A stretch of DNA of 64,000 bases from Aquarana catesbeiana (taxonomy: Eukaryota; Chordata; Amphibia; Anura; Ranidae), in the NCBI RefSeq assembly GCF_042186555.1, contig NC_133329.1, positions 189,693,206-189,757,205 on the forward strand, given 5' to 3'. Below, in pieces: positions 24,651-35,492 of this stretch (position 1 is the stretch's first letter; every line of letters starts with the position of its first letter). The position numbers and the translations under genes are program-made. The notes under the pieces are model-generated. The model was not told the DNA's origin, did no database searches, and saw only the letters and a list, made by a program, of their open reading frames with translations.

Positions 24651-25636
24651 GAGCTGAGAATGGACTGATTAGTACCAAGACTCATCGGAAGTCCACAGCA
24701 GCTAACACTCTTCTTTAAGCTACTAGTGATCACCCAAAATCCTTGATTAGGGGAATACCAGTGGGCCAGTTTCTTAGAACCTGAAGAAACTGTTCCAACC
24801 AACAAGATTTCATAGCCGAAGCTAGGGACATCTATGGTAGATTCAGGGAGAGAGGCTACTCCCATTCATGCATTAGGGAAGCCAAAAAAAGGGCCATTCA
24901 GACAGATCGACAGAAACTCCTTATGAAAAAAGATCCTAAATCTATGAATGATAAACAGGAACCTCTAAGGATCATCACCAAATTTGGTGCCCATTGGGAC
25001 CAAGTCAAGGCAATGCTGAGCCAACATTGGCATATTCTGTCTGAGTCGCCCGTCTTGGGTAATATTGTGGGTGTACGTCCTCTCCTTACTGCTCGTCATT
25101 CCAGGAACCTAAGAGATTGCCTCATTCATTCCAAATATAAGAGATCACCCACTCCTAATTGGCTTACCCAACTTCCACCTTTGAAAGGTATGTTTAGATG
25201 TGGTAGGTGCTCGGTCTGTAGATACGCTGAACGCACGGACGTGTTCACTGATTCTGACGGTAAAAAACATTTTAAAGTCCATAACTTTATCAATTGCAAT
25301 ACCAGTAGAGTAATCTATATGCTTAATTGCCCCTGTGGGAAGAACTATGTGGGTAAGACTAAGAGGTAACTTAAAGTCAGAATCGGCGAGCACGTCCGAA
25401 GCATTCTCGATAAGGATGATGAGCGCCCTATTCCCCTACAGTTCATTAAATTTCACGGCGGGAATCCCACCGGACTTACTTTTAAGGGTATCTATAGGCT
25501 GAACCTTCCCCAAAGAAGGGGTGACTTTGACTGAATTCTTTGCCAGAAAGAAAAAATGTGGATATACAATCTAAATAGTATGCACCCCCGTGGGTTAAAC
25601 AACAAATGTAAACTCTCCGTGTTCCTTACACCCTAA
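24651..25636 (+). pseudogene. PLE-1 C-terminal part with GIY-YIG endonuclease
   Basis: Continuation of the PLE-1 protein after Harbinger A, starting RAENGLISTKTHRKSTAANT. Removing the insert plus one TTA joins it in frame to FLDLTI at 19200. Damage before the long open stretch at 24923 includes a stop near 24782. Then follow FRCGRCSVCRYAERTDVF (a Cys cluster typical of PLEs), VIYMLNCPCGKNYVGKTKR and, after one in-frame stop (TAA at 25367-25369), LKVRIGEHVRSI. These are the GIY-YIG nuclease core, with the expected Arg and a following Glu/His. The last stop is TAA at 25634-25636. GIY-YIG is thought to nick the target for integration. Confidence 0.88.
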
Positions 25637-26164
25637 TTTTTACCAGCTACGAGGGGAACCCTTCTCACGGTATGGAGCCCTTATCTATCTTTATGTCAGT
25701 AATTCTACTTTATTTTATTTAATTTCACCTTATTCTATTCTACATTCTTCTAATTGTCCATATTCATTCTTCTTGCCCCCCCTACCCCTTTTCTCTTTTT
25801 GCTTTTTTCTTCTTTCTTCCTTTCTGCTTTCCCTCTTTCTTTTCTTTTTCTTTCCCCTTTTTTCTTTTCTTTTTATTTTACTTTCTTTATTTAATCTTTT
25901 TATTTTGATTATTCATTTTTAATCAATTTTCTGTTTCTCACGGCCTGTGCCTTATCTTCATTTATTTCTATTCATCTGCCTTCCTTGGTTCTTTACTCTT
26001 TCTCTGTGGGTGTCTGCACCTACGGACCAGCCCGCTATGTATGTATTGTTTTCTGTATATACGTATGGCTGTCAATTAGTTGCGCCGTCGCCAGAGACAA
26101 CCAGACGCTGACGTACCCACTGATCCCAGCACCTGGGTTATATAAGATGACTGTCTCAGCTACT

Positions 26165-26216
26165 GCGCATGCTCTGAGGAAATCCGAGTGATGGATGAAA
26201 CGCATCAGCATGACGC
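26165..26216 (+). ncRNA. Hammerhead-ribozyme-like sequence of PLE-1
   Basis: Read 5' to 3': stem I strand gcgcatgct (26165-26173); core CTGAGGA (26174-26180), matching CUGANGA; an extra A; stem II ATCC-gagtgat-GGAT (26182-26196, with 4 bp); core GAAA (26197-26200); the short CGCATC (26201-26206); then agcatgacgc (26207-26216). The last strand pairs with the first as catgct/agcatg plus gcg/cgc around one bulged A. Hammerheads are known in PLE terminal repeats, with cleavage expected after the final C of the UH, here 26206. One position departs from the usual CGCGTC (A for G, likely CpG decay). Activity is unproven. Confidence 0.6.
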
Positions 26217-27212
26217 ATCACGCTTCCCATAGTGTGCTCACAGAGCCACCCACCAGCCTTGGAATCCCCGCCCGTAGCCCCGCGAGGCCGCTAATACCTA
26301 CCCGGGAACTGGATGATGGGATGACTGAATGCGGTACACTACTCACTGCACTTCCCGCTCAAACACAACGCTCCCCAAACATGATTACTGGGACCTCGCC
26401 GGTGACACTCTGCCTGTGGATGGAAGACAGCTTGATCAGCCACTCAGAGATGATATGAGCAAGACACGGCTCCCCTACTAGATCGGCGCGACATTCCAGT
26501 GCCTACTCTCAGGTGAGATCTTTCCTTTCTTATTCCCTGCATAGGACTGCTGCTCTAATTTGCAATATGCATTCCACCCTTGAGCACTGATGGTCCACCG
26601 ACATAGCTATACTTCCAAGCCTGCTCCAACCCTCCAGGGCTCATAGCTCCTCACACACAGGAACTTCCCTCCCCTGCTATTTGTGTCCCACGGTACTGAA
26701 TCTCTATGGTGAACTTTGCAGACAAGGACAGCAGTGTCTACTACCCCACCAACAAGCTGGTTACTGTCAGTTCCCCCCTTTGTCTACATTCACATAGAGG
26801 ATGTGATTCCTTAACGGCTGCATACCATCCACCTCTCCCCACTCATTACTAGCTGTCTTCCTAAACCTATTAGGATCATCAGCTTCATGTTAGATGACTC
26901 ATGAGGAGACATCATCTTGCATCTATATGATAGGAGGTGTGCATGGTCTATGTGTGTGGTGGCCATCTGTGTCTGTTTATGACAACGTTGTCAATTTTAG
27001 AATGGTGGTGGTACCTGTTTTTTAACCATATTTTTTGATTGGTGTTAAAGTGAATTTTTCAATAAACATTATTTATATTTTTTGATAATTGCCTGTTCCT
27101 CCTTGATGAATTGCTTTTTTCTCCCCCCCCCCCTTTTTGATATGAAGATGAAGTCAGCTTGGCAGAGACAGGAACAGGCTTGAATGCTGCGGATGCAGGA
27201 ACGCTGAGAAGT

Positions 27213-27340
27213 AGCAGGCAGGTGCGCACAGATGCAGGACTGTAGGCAGGTGCGCAAAGATGCAGGACTTGTAGGCAGATGCACACAGATGCAGGACTTG
27301 TAGGCAAATGCACAGGGATGCAGGACTGGTAGGCAAGCGT
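27213..27340. repeat. Minisatellite, about 30-bp unit
   Basis: Four to five diverged copies of a unit reading gtaggcagatgcacacagat gcaggactt. It lies between the PLE-1 3' region and the next satellite block and is unrelated to the 33-bp satellite. Confidence 0.75.
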
Positions 27341-27487
27341 GCGCGCGTCCGTGTTCTGCGCACGCGCATGCGCATTGGCATGCGTCTATTCACTGCTGAA
27401 TGCCTATGGACTGGAACACGTCCCAATGGATCCGTGTGCCCGCGGCCAGTTGCAGAACCATGAGCAGTACATCCATGACATTTATAC

Positions 27488-28520
27488 TTATGTAAGGAGG
27501 GGCTCCACTGATGGGGACACTGATGTAAGGAGGGGATCCGCTGATAGGGACACTGATGTAAGGAGGGGCTCCGCTGCTGGGGACACTGATGAAAGGAGGG
27601 GCTCCTCTATTGGGGACACTGATGTAAGAAGGAGCTCTGCTGATGGGGACACTGATGTAAGGAGGGGCTCTGCTGATGGGGACACTGGTGTAAGGAGTGG
27701 CTCTGCTGATGGGGGCACCTGATGTAAGGAGGGATTCTGCTGGGGGCACCTGATGTAAGGACAGACTTTGCTGGGGGCACTGATGTAAGGACAGACTCTC
27801 CTGATGTAAGGAGGAGCTCCGCTGATGGGGACACTGATGTAAGGAGGGTCTCCACTGATGTGGACACTGATGGAAGGAGGGGTTCCACTGATGGGGACAC
27901 TGATGTAAGGAGGGACTCCACTGATGGGGACACTGATGTAAGGAACTCTGCTGATGGGGACACTGATGTAAGGAGGGTCTCCGCTAATGTGGACACTGAT
28001 GTAAGTAGGGGCCCCGCTAATGGGGACACTGATGAAAGGAGTAGCTCTGCTGCTGGGGACACCAGATGTAAGGAGGGGCTCCGCTGATGTGGACACCAGA
28101 TGTAAAGAGGGGCTCCACTGATGGGGACACTGATGTAAGGAAGGGCTCCATTGATGTGGACACCAGATGTAAGGAGGGCCTCCTTTGGGGACACCAGATG
28201 TAAGGAGGTACTCCGCTGATGGAGATACCAAATGTAAGTAGGGGATCCGCTGATAGGGACACTGATGCAAGGAGGGGCTCCGCTGCTGGGGACACTGATG
28301 TAAGGAGGGGCTCCGCTAATAGGAACACTGATGTAAGGAGGGGTTCCGATGGGGACACCTGATGTAAGGAGGGTATCCACTGGGTGCACGTGATGTAAGG
28401 AGAGGCTCTGCTGGGGGCTCCTCATGTACAGAGGGACTCTGCTGGGGCACATGATGTAAGGACGTATTCTGCCGGGGGCACATGATGTAAGATGGGACTC
28501 CGCTGGGGGCACCTCATGGC
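27488..28520. repeat. 33-bp satellite, third block
   Basis: About 31 monomers of the same satellite, beginning tgtaaggaggggctcc. The order ggagggattctgctg, ggacagactttgctg, ggacagactctcctg repeats that seen at 17600-17680. This links the block to the second one and shows the PLE-1 region inserted into a single original array. Confidence 0.93.
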
Positions 28521-28654
28521 ATCTGGTGGCAGGCGACGTGGCAGGTGAAACGCTCAGGGCTCCCACTGATTCTGCATTATAGTGAGTTGAATGATTTAAT
28601 TTTATATTACAATGTAATAATAGAAATAATGCGCTTCTATCATCCTGACTAGGG
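28521..28654. repeat. Array edge: AT-rich unclassified sequence
   Basis: Directly after the last satellite monomers come gcatctggtggcaggcgacg and then an AT-rich run around tatattacaatgtaataata. It contains no open frame and looks like the tail of an interspersed vertebrate repeat that I cannot name. Confidence 0.4.
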
Positions 28655-29590
28655 ATGAACTGAACACCCCCCGGTTCAGTTTGCAGCAGAACTTGCGAAC
28701 AGGCAAGAAATTAGTTTGAACACGCGAACACTGTTAAAATCTATGGGACACGAACATGAATAATCAAAAGTGCTCATTTTAAAGGCTTATATGCAAGTTA
28801 TTGTCATAAAAAGTGTTTGGGGACCTGGGTCCTGCCCCGGGGGACATGTATCAATGCAAAAAGAATTTTTAAAAACGGACGTTTTTTCTGGAGCAGTGAT
28901 TTTAATCATGCTTAAAGGGAAACAATAAAAGTGTAATATTCCTTTAAATTTCGTACCTGGGGGTGTCTATAGTATGCTTTCTAAAGGGGCGCATGTTTCC
29001 CGTGCTTAGAACAGTCTGACAGCAAAATGACATTTAAAAGGAAAAAAAGTCATTTAAAAACTACTCGCAGCTATTAATGAATTGTCGGTCCGACAATACA
29101 CATAAAAGTTCATTGATAAAAACTGCATGGGATTTCCGCACAAGGGAACCCCGAACCAAAATAAAAAAAAAATGCGTGGGGGTCCCCCTAAATTCCATAC
29201 CAGGCCCTTCAGGTCTGGTATGGATATTAAGAGGAACCCCGCGCCAAAAATTTTTAAAAATGGCGTGGGGTAACCCCAAAAATCCATACAGACCCTTATC
29301 CAAGCATCTCAACCTGGCAGGCCGCAGGAAAAGAGGGGGGATGAGAGAGCGCCCCCCCTCCTGAACCGTACCAGGCCACATGCCCTCAACATTGGGAGGG
29401 TGCTTTGGAGGTAGCCCGCCAAAGCACCTTGTGCTTTGGGCCTCATCCCCACAACCCTTGGCCCGTGGTTGTGGGGGTCTGTGGGTGGGGGGCTTATTCG
29501 GAATCTGGAAGCCCCCTTTAACAAGGGGACCCCCAGATCCCCGCCCCCCGTGTGAATTGGTAATGGGGTACAAATGTACCCCTACCATTT
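28655..29590 (+). mobile_element. Non-coding interspersed repeat (unclassified, hAT-like start)
   Basis: Starts tagggatgaactgaacac and contains blocks such as ggggacctgggtcctgcccc. The final part (29180-29580) with ccaggcccttcaggtctggt and ggtgctttgg resembles 44449-44700 inside Harbinger B, so at least that portion is a repeated family. I see no transposase. Class is uncertain. Confidence 0.5.
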
Positions 29591-29639
29591 CACAAAAAAA
29601 GAGTGAAAAAGGTTAAAAAGCACAAGAGACGTTTTTGAC

Positions 29640-30060
29640 AAGTCCTTTATTAATTTCTTCTTCTTTCGTCTTCTTCTTCCATCTTCTTTCTTCTGGTGTT
29701 CTTTCAGTGTTCTTCTTCTTCCTCCATCTTCTTCTTCATCTTCTTCTTCTCCATCTTCTTCGTCCACTCGACTCGAGTTTGACTCGAACTCGAAGCTCAA
29801 CCCTAATCCTGACACCATAACAACCATGGTGTCAGGATCATGGTGTCAGGATGATTGAAGCGCTAACACCAGGTGTTTGGAGTATCTTTATCTGCTGATT
29901 GTTAAACTTTCTGGAATACACATATTTCTATTGTGTAGGATCTGGGCCTGCTGTCCCTCTATCCCTCTTTTTTCCCTTCCTTCTCTCTCCTTCCTTCCCT
30001 CCCTCCCTATCTTTCTTTCTCTCTCTCCCCCTCCCTCTTTCTCCCTCCATCCCTCATTCA
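29640..30060. repeat. Pyrimidine microsatellites
   Basis: Two simple-sequence stretches: CTT/TTC-rich DNA at 29650-29765 and a CCTT/CTCT-rich run at 29960-30060. Between them, ggtgtcaggatcatggtgtc is a small direct duplication at about 29830-29850. No gene is supported. Confidence 0.8.
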
Positions 30061-30430
30061 TCTCACACTCTAACCACACACCCTTTTTGAGCCATGCCCC
30101 TTTAAGCCACACCCAATGTTTTGATTAAACCACGCCTATCCTTTGCTGCGGCACGCTTTGCGCACAGCATTTTTTCCCTGATATGCCACTCCCACAAATT
30201 AATGCCCACCCCCTAATTATAATAAGACTCCGCCTACAGGCAAAAAAGTGTCCCTATAAATTTTTTTTACAATATTGGCAACTATGTTATAGATGACTTT
30301 TGAAGAGCCGCCTATATAAAATATAGATATTGGGGATGATGCTAGTTTGGCAACACAGAGTAAGGTTTACCCACATCCCAAATAAATGTGTGTACTGGAA
30401 GAATTATTCCTCTAGTGGGACTTTAAAAGG
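30061..30430. other. Unassigned intergenic DNA
   Basis: AT-rich sequence with repeated ccacaccc / ccacgccta motifs, probably old transposon debris. I see no coding or RNA feature in it. Confidence 0.4.
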
Positions 30431-30800
30431 TAAACTTCAATATAAGTAGAGACGTAGGGTATGAGTTTGAGATATTTATTTAAAAGTGATAGTAAAAAAA
30501 CACAATCTACATATAAACAAGTGAGAATACAAAATAGACAAGTTGGGTATACAGGATGCAAAAAAATTTCAAAAATCCGATCAAAAATAAACATGCAATA
30601 CATGGGGTACAATCAAGGCTCCGTTGTATGTGGTTATACAAACAAGAAAAGACCCAACGTTTCGAGTTTATGATAGATATTACTCTTCTTCAGGGGTATA
30701 GGATTGTGACCATGACGGAAGATATGTCTATAGATTAGAAAGACAGTTGTAAACATAAAATGTAATGACAAGATAAAAAATCAACATGTATACTTATGTC
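30431..30800 (-). mobile_element. Minus-strand PLE end with hammerhead-like motif
   Basis: On the minus strand this segment has a hammerhead-like core followed by an AT-rich tail ending in an AATAAA-like run (plus strand ttatttaaa near 30475), the layout expected for a PLE terminal region. It lies in the opposite orientation to PLE-2 just downstream. PLEs are known to carry inverted terminal copies, but it could equally be an independent insertion. Confidence 0.45.
30652..30698 (-). ncRNA. Degenerate hammerhead-like motif
   Basis: On the minus strand: ataccc, CTGAAGA (complement of 30687-30693, fits CUGANGA), an extra A, GAGT with a 14-nt loop and ACTC (4-bp stem II), GAAA (complement of 30660-30663), then CGTTGGGT. 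ACCC before the core can pair with GGGT after it. The CGCG loop is shortened to CG. The layout, including the extra A before stem II, matches 26165-26216. Confidence 0.45.
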
Positions 30801-31369
30801 ATTAAAAGGTTTTATTTACACTGACCATAAGGTATTGCTTAGGAACACAGATATTGTTTTGCATCCACTTTAAAATCAAGGGGAGGGGAGAGAGTGCTAC
30901 TGTCCTGCGCGACACTGGCTCTGGGATGTCCGGGCAGGGGGTAACCAACAGAGGCCCTCGGAGAAAATTCCCCCACAAGGGCGGCAGAACCCCAAACACT
31001 ATGGCCATGGTCCAGGGGGCGAGGAGTGGTCACTGGAAGAACAAAGGGGGTACATATCAGTGTGCCATGCTTTGCATGCAACCAAAAAAGGTACATAGAG
31101 ATTGCCCACCGAGAAACGCAAACCCCCAAATAGACCACAATATTGAAAAACATAAATAAAGTAGGGTGGTCATACCTAATCGTCAGGAGGACACGGGTGT
31201 CACTGCTGTGCTAGGGATATTGCTAGAAGTATTGTGTATGTGTACAAACACAAATACAAAGACCAGGAACCTGTCACAGATAGTGAAGGAGGCAGGTAAT
31301 GGAATGGAAAAGTCTGCATATGCGTGCAATCAATGTTGTGCGGACTGCTGCTGTCATACCCTGTATGAA
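30801..31369. other. Unassigned DNA upstream of PLE-2
   Basis: Contains short open frames on both strands without recognisable domains. It may include 5' parts of PLE-2 too decayed to recognise, or another repeat. Confidence 0.35.
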
Positions 31370-32455
31370 AGAGAAAATGCCCCGTCTTACGCCAACCTGT
31401 ACCTGGGGGAGTGGGAACGCATGATCAATCAATCACAATCCCTTGCCCCCTACATGGAGAACGTTGTCTTTTGGTATCGATACATTGACGACGTCCTCCT
31501 AGTGTGGAATGGACCCACGGACCAGCTGCCAGCCTTCCTTGAAGAACTCAATTCCAACAATTTCAACCAGTCATTTACTATGACATGAGACCAGGAATCT
31601 ATCACATTTTTGGATGTTACAATACACAAAGACATCAATGGATGCCTAACCACCAGCCTATATAGGAAACCCTTGGCTGGCAACTCAATCTTGCATGCCA
31701 GCAGCTTCCATCCTCAACCATTGATCTCCTCAAACCAATACAGTCAGTATCTGCGGACCAGGAGGAACTGTACGGATGACGAGGTTTTCAAAAAAGAGGC
31801 CAATATACTAAGAACAAGGTTACAGGCATGGGGTTATTCTAACAAATGTCTCAAAAAAGCGTTCAAACGGGCATATACCAGAACCCATGATAACCTTCTT
31901 TACAACCCATCTTCTAAAAAGAAGAAGCAAAACCAAATTTCTATCATTACCAGATTTTCAAATCAACACCAAACCATCAGATGGGTGGTGGATAAATACT
32001 GGCACATTCTAACCATGGATCCCCTAATTGGTCCATTTGTACCAGATACTCCAGCATTTACCTTCAGGCGGGCTGGCTCTCTACGAGATCAATTGCTATG
32101 TAGTGAGTTCAGAGGAGATGGCAAACGGGACCCCTGTAAAAACAAAAGGAACTTTCACATGTGGTGGTTGCAAATATTGTCAGGTTATGAATATTTCTAT
32201 AAGCATCACATTACCCAATGGTGAATTGTTCAAACCCAGACACTACGCCAATTGTCAAACACCAGGCGTAGTTTACCTCCTAATGTGTGAATGCATGTGT
32301 TTCTACGTGGGAAAAACCATCCAGGAATTCTGACGAAGATCATATAGACATCCATGGGAACCTATAATACCAACCTTCCACTTGGCAGACATGTGACCTC
32401 TGTGCATAAGGGTATATGCCCTAAATTCTCCTTCCTTATCCTGGATCGTGTATCG
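31370..32455 (+). pseudogene. PLE-2 reverse transcriptase/GIY-YIG fragment
   Basis: A second Penelope-like element, 5' truncated. It starts at ENAPSYANLYLGEWERM (equivalent to the MGAPWAPSYACLHLGMWE block of PLE-1), followed by YIDDVLLVWNGPTDQLPAF with the catalytic Asp pair. An in-frame TGA (31586-31588) precedes SITFLDVTIHKDINGC. A frameshift lies near 32120, after which TFTCGGCKYCQ and the GIY-YIG core GVVYLLMCECMCFYVGKTIQ are seen in another frame, with a stop at 32331-32333. Homology continues in scattered frames (LGRHVTSVHKGICPKFSF) to about 32455, where L1 5' UTR repeats begin. It differs substantially from PLE-1 and represents another lineage. Confidence 0.85.
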
Positions 32456-33295
32456 TTGAATGTGAAAAAATCTGCATCTTTAACTGCAATACCCTGCTGG
32501 CTGTGAAAACCTCATTTGTGCATTTTTATGTGCATTTTTTCACCTGCTCTGGTGCGACCCCCTAAATAAGAGAGGTGAAAGTACCTGCACTCTGCAAACC
32601 TGGTTAAATGTGGAAATCCGGTATATGTACCTATCTGCCTTCCTCAGTGTGACCCCCCCCCCAATGGAAGTACTTATAGGGGAACAGGCAAATGGACTGT
32701 GAATAGTAAGAACTAATTTATTTATTTTTTGTTATATAAACTATGCTCGCAATTTGCAGATGAGTTGGTAATTGATGGCGAAATTCTGTTGAATGTGAAA
32801 GTCTTGCACCCTGAACTTGCTTTCGCAAACCCTGCTAACAGTAAAAAACTTGCAAGTACAGTGAGACCCCCAGATAGGAAATACCTACAAGGGAGAGGTG
32901 AGCAAACGGACTGTAAGGAACAAGTAAAAACCCTTAAACATATCTTGTACATAATCTGCTTATGCACGGGTGATTGAATGTGAAACCTTGTTAAATAGGA
33001 AAACCCTGCACCTGCCTATGGGACGGTAATTGACGGTGAAACCCTGTTAAAGGTGAAAATCTTGCATCGGCCTACACAAACTTTACCGATTGTGAAAAAT
33101 TTTTAATGTGCATCCGTGTGTCTGCCCCAGTGTGTACCCCCTGAAATCTGTTGATGCACGGCGAATTGACTGTGAAACCTTGTTGAATGGAAAAACTTTG
33201 CAGGTGCATTGGCAAACCCTGTTGACTGTGAAAACCCTGCATCAGTCTTCTTTCTTATCTATATAAATACTAGAATGAAAAGCTGAACTACAAAA
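32456..33295 (+). repeat. L1 5' UTR with diverged internal repeats
   Basis: A set of diverged copies of ttgaatgtgaaaccctgtt / gtgaaaatcttgcatc, seen near 32456, 32788, 32972, 33020, 33160 and 33217, leads directly into L1 ORF1. L1 elements often have repeated promoter monomers here. The first copy joins PLE-2 coding sequence, marking the L1 insertion point. Confidence 0.6.
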
Positions 33296-33301
33296 GGAAC
33301 T

Positions 33302-34243
33302 GTGCCCAAAACCCCAAGGGAAAACTTGAACACTAGTACGATCCAAAAATATTTAACAAAAGAGGAAAATCCAAAAAGCCCTGCCCTTGAAAAACAACAA
33401 GCGACTAAAGAAAAGAAAAAAGAGACTGCGAAAAAGAAAGGAGAAATGCAAGAAAAAACTAAAGCAGAAATCAGGATGGACAATGAAGCGGGTGCAGGAG
33501 AGCAAAGTACTTACGCCCAATTGCCAACTAAATCAGAAATAATAGAGATGTTTAAAAGATTAGAAAAAATTCTTTTAAGACAGAAATCGCAACAATGCGA
33601 GCTGACTTGGGCCATCTACTAAAAAGGGCAGAGGAAACGGAGGACAAAAACAAAAAGCAAGCCTCAGAAATACAAGAACTAAAAACACAAGTTAAACCTT
33701 TGCAAACCAGTCAGAGGGAAATATTATACAAAATAGAGAATCAAGAAAACCAAAGCAGACATCAGAATCTAAGGAGAGTGCTTCCAGAAGAGAGAGGTGA
33801 AGATATGAAAAAAACTATGATGGAAATATTTAACCCTCTACGGGACAGAGGAGAAGAGCAAGAACTCAAAATAGACCGAGTGCATAGGATTAGGAAACCT
33901 CCGTAACTAAATGCAGAAATACCCCGGGATATCATAGTACGATTTCAGCTATATGAAGATAAGGCAGAGATTGAGAGATAGACCAACACTAAAATACAAG
34001 GGTGCAGAACTTCAAATCTTCACAGATCTATCAGCAGAAACATTGGAAAGAAGAAGACTTCTTAGGCCATTATTGGTTCAAATGAGAACGCCTAATATTA
34101 AATATAGTTGGGGGTTCCCAGCGTCCTTAGTAGCCCAGAAAGAAGGTAGATCTGTGAGACTAAAATATCCAGAGGACTTAGAAGATTTCTGTAAGGAAAT
34201 AGGTGTTCCAAAGCTGGGTATAGCGGGATGGACAGAAGGATGA
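33302..34243 (+). pseudogene. L1 ORF1 (RNA-binding protein), broken
   Basis: Three consecutive frames form a typical L1 ORF1p, the coiled-coil RNA-binding chaperone. A Lys/Glu-rich N-terminus is followed by a coiled coil (KKQASEIQELKTQVKPLQTS), the RRM-like region (DRVHRIRKPP) and the C-terminal domain (AELQIFTDLSAETLERRRLL, then IKYSWGFPASLVAQ). Frames change near 33600 and near 33906-33950. The likely start is GTG at 33302, where ATG would be expected, so initiation is probably lost. The region 34244-34717 between ORF1 and ORF2 is very G-rich. Confidence 0.85.
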
Positions 34244-34717
34244 AGTCATGAAAGAGGAGGAAAAAGATATTAGTAGAAATTGTAGAAATCGCAGAAAATC
34301 ACAAGAAGCACCTAAAAAAGGAGAAGAGACTATTCAAGTGGACTTGGGGGGAGGGGGTTGGGGAGGAGGGAGGTGGAGGGAGTTGGGAATGCAGAAGCGG
34401 ACTGAGCAGTTGGGATGCCTGGAGCGTTCTGGGGAAGAGCGGGCCCCCCGTGGGTGGGGCGGCAGGAAAATGGCCGCCACGGTTGGAGTGACACCCCAAG
34501 GGAGGGAGACTCATAGAGGGGGAAATGGAGAGGGACTCCATTTGCGAGTCAAGAGCTGGAGAGAGGCAGGGGGAAGGAGGGGGGGGGTGGGAGGAGGGGG
34601 GGGACAAAACCTAGACCCCATTAAGAATAATCGTAAACTCAGAAAAAGATTACATCTATATGAAAATAGGATGCAAATAACCCATCGCTATGAAAATAGG
34701 CTGCGAATAACTATACC

Positions 34718-35492
34718 ATGACTACAGTTAATTTTTTGACCTACAATGTGCGAGGGCTGAATACACCAACAAAAAGGCATAAAATCTTGAAAGAGATCGA
34801 GCATCATGGGGCTGGGGTGGTCTTCTTACAGGAGACACACCTGTCTCATGAAACTAATGTGAGGTTTTATTCCCATCAACTACCAACTTGGTGCTATGGC
34901 GACTCAATGACAAATAAAGCAAAAGGGGTTGGAATAGGTAGGGGAGTTCGGTTCTCCCTGGAGGACAGATTAACTGACCCGGAGGGAAGATTTCTCTTCT
35001 TAAGGGGGAAGCTGTTGGGAATGGAATGCACATTTGGCTAATATTTGGAAAAATTATCGGAATTTAAAAAAGGGAAAGTGTTCATGGCGGGGGACCTGAA
35101 GTTTTTTATGGATCCAAAACAAGACCGTACGTCCCGGGTACAGGGGACGAGGAACGCCCAATTGAAGGTGATAAAACAGAAATTACACGACTACCAGTTG
35201 GTAGATGTATGGAGGATACAACATCCCAGGATACAAGATTATACGTTCTACTCCCCTGTACACGGGACATACACTAGGATCAACTATTGGCTGATAGAGC
35301 ATAGAATGCTAGACTTGGTAGTCTCCACCAATATAGAAATAGCTACACTATCTGACCATGCGCCAATGACCATGAAAATAAAGACACCAGAAACTCAGAT
35401 ACAAGCGAATTCATGGAGGCTAAATGAAGATCTTCTAGATAAATAAGGGAAGGATATAATAAAAAAAGAATTAGAGCAATTTTTTAGCTTAA
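34718..35492 (+). pseudogene. L1 ORF2 endonuclease domain (5' part)
   Basis: The ATG at 34718 opens TVNFLTYNVRGLNTPTKRHK, the start of an L1-type APE endonuclease, followed by GVVFLQETHLSHE (catalytic Glu), VFMAGDLKFFMDP, RINYWLIEHRML, and LSDHAPMTMKI with the terminal Asp-His pair. Canonical N in the GDFN block and SRIDYI are altered here (GDLKFFMD, TRINYW). In-frame stops lie at 35039-35041 and 35444-35446. The frame then runs to a TTAA at 35489-35492, where the piggyBac insertion begins. ORF2 nicks target DNA for reverse transcription. Confidence 0.88.

Larger units (their letters stand above)
17841..27487 (+). mobile_element. Penelope-like element PLE-1 (composite, with Harbinger A inside)
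   Basis: Non-satellite DNA between satellite blocks two and three. It contains, on the plus strand, a Penelope-type reverse transcriptase (18153-19200), a C-terminal region with a GIY-YIG endonuclease (24651-25636), a pyrimidine-rich 3' region (about 25740-25910), a hammerhead-like sequence (26165-26216) and an A/T-rich end near 27090. Harbinger copy A splits the coding part. The last 400 bp (27110-27487) include a small minisatellite and may not belong to the PLE. Exact termini and target duplication are not clear because the host is repetitive. Confidence 0.75.

Noticed and set aside
29061..29616. Overlapping open frames on both strands (up to 175 codons)
   Set aside because: They lie in a GC-rich non-coding repeat that recurs in part at 44449-44700; no domain recognised.
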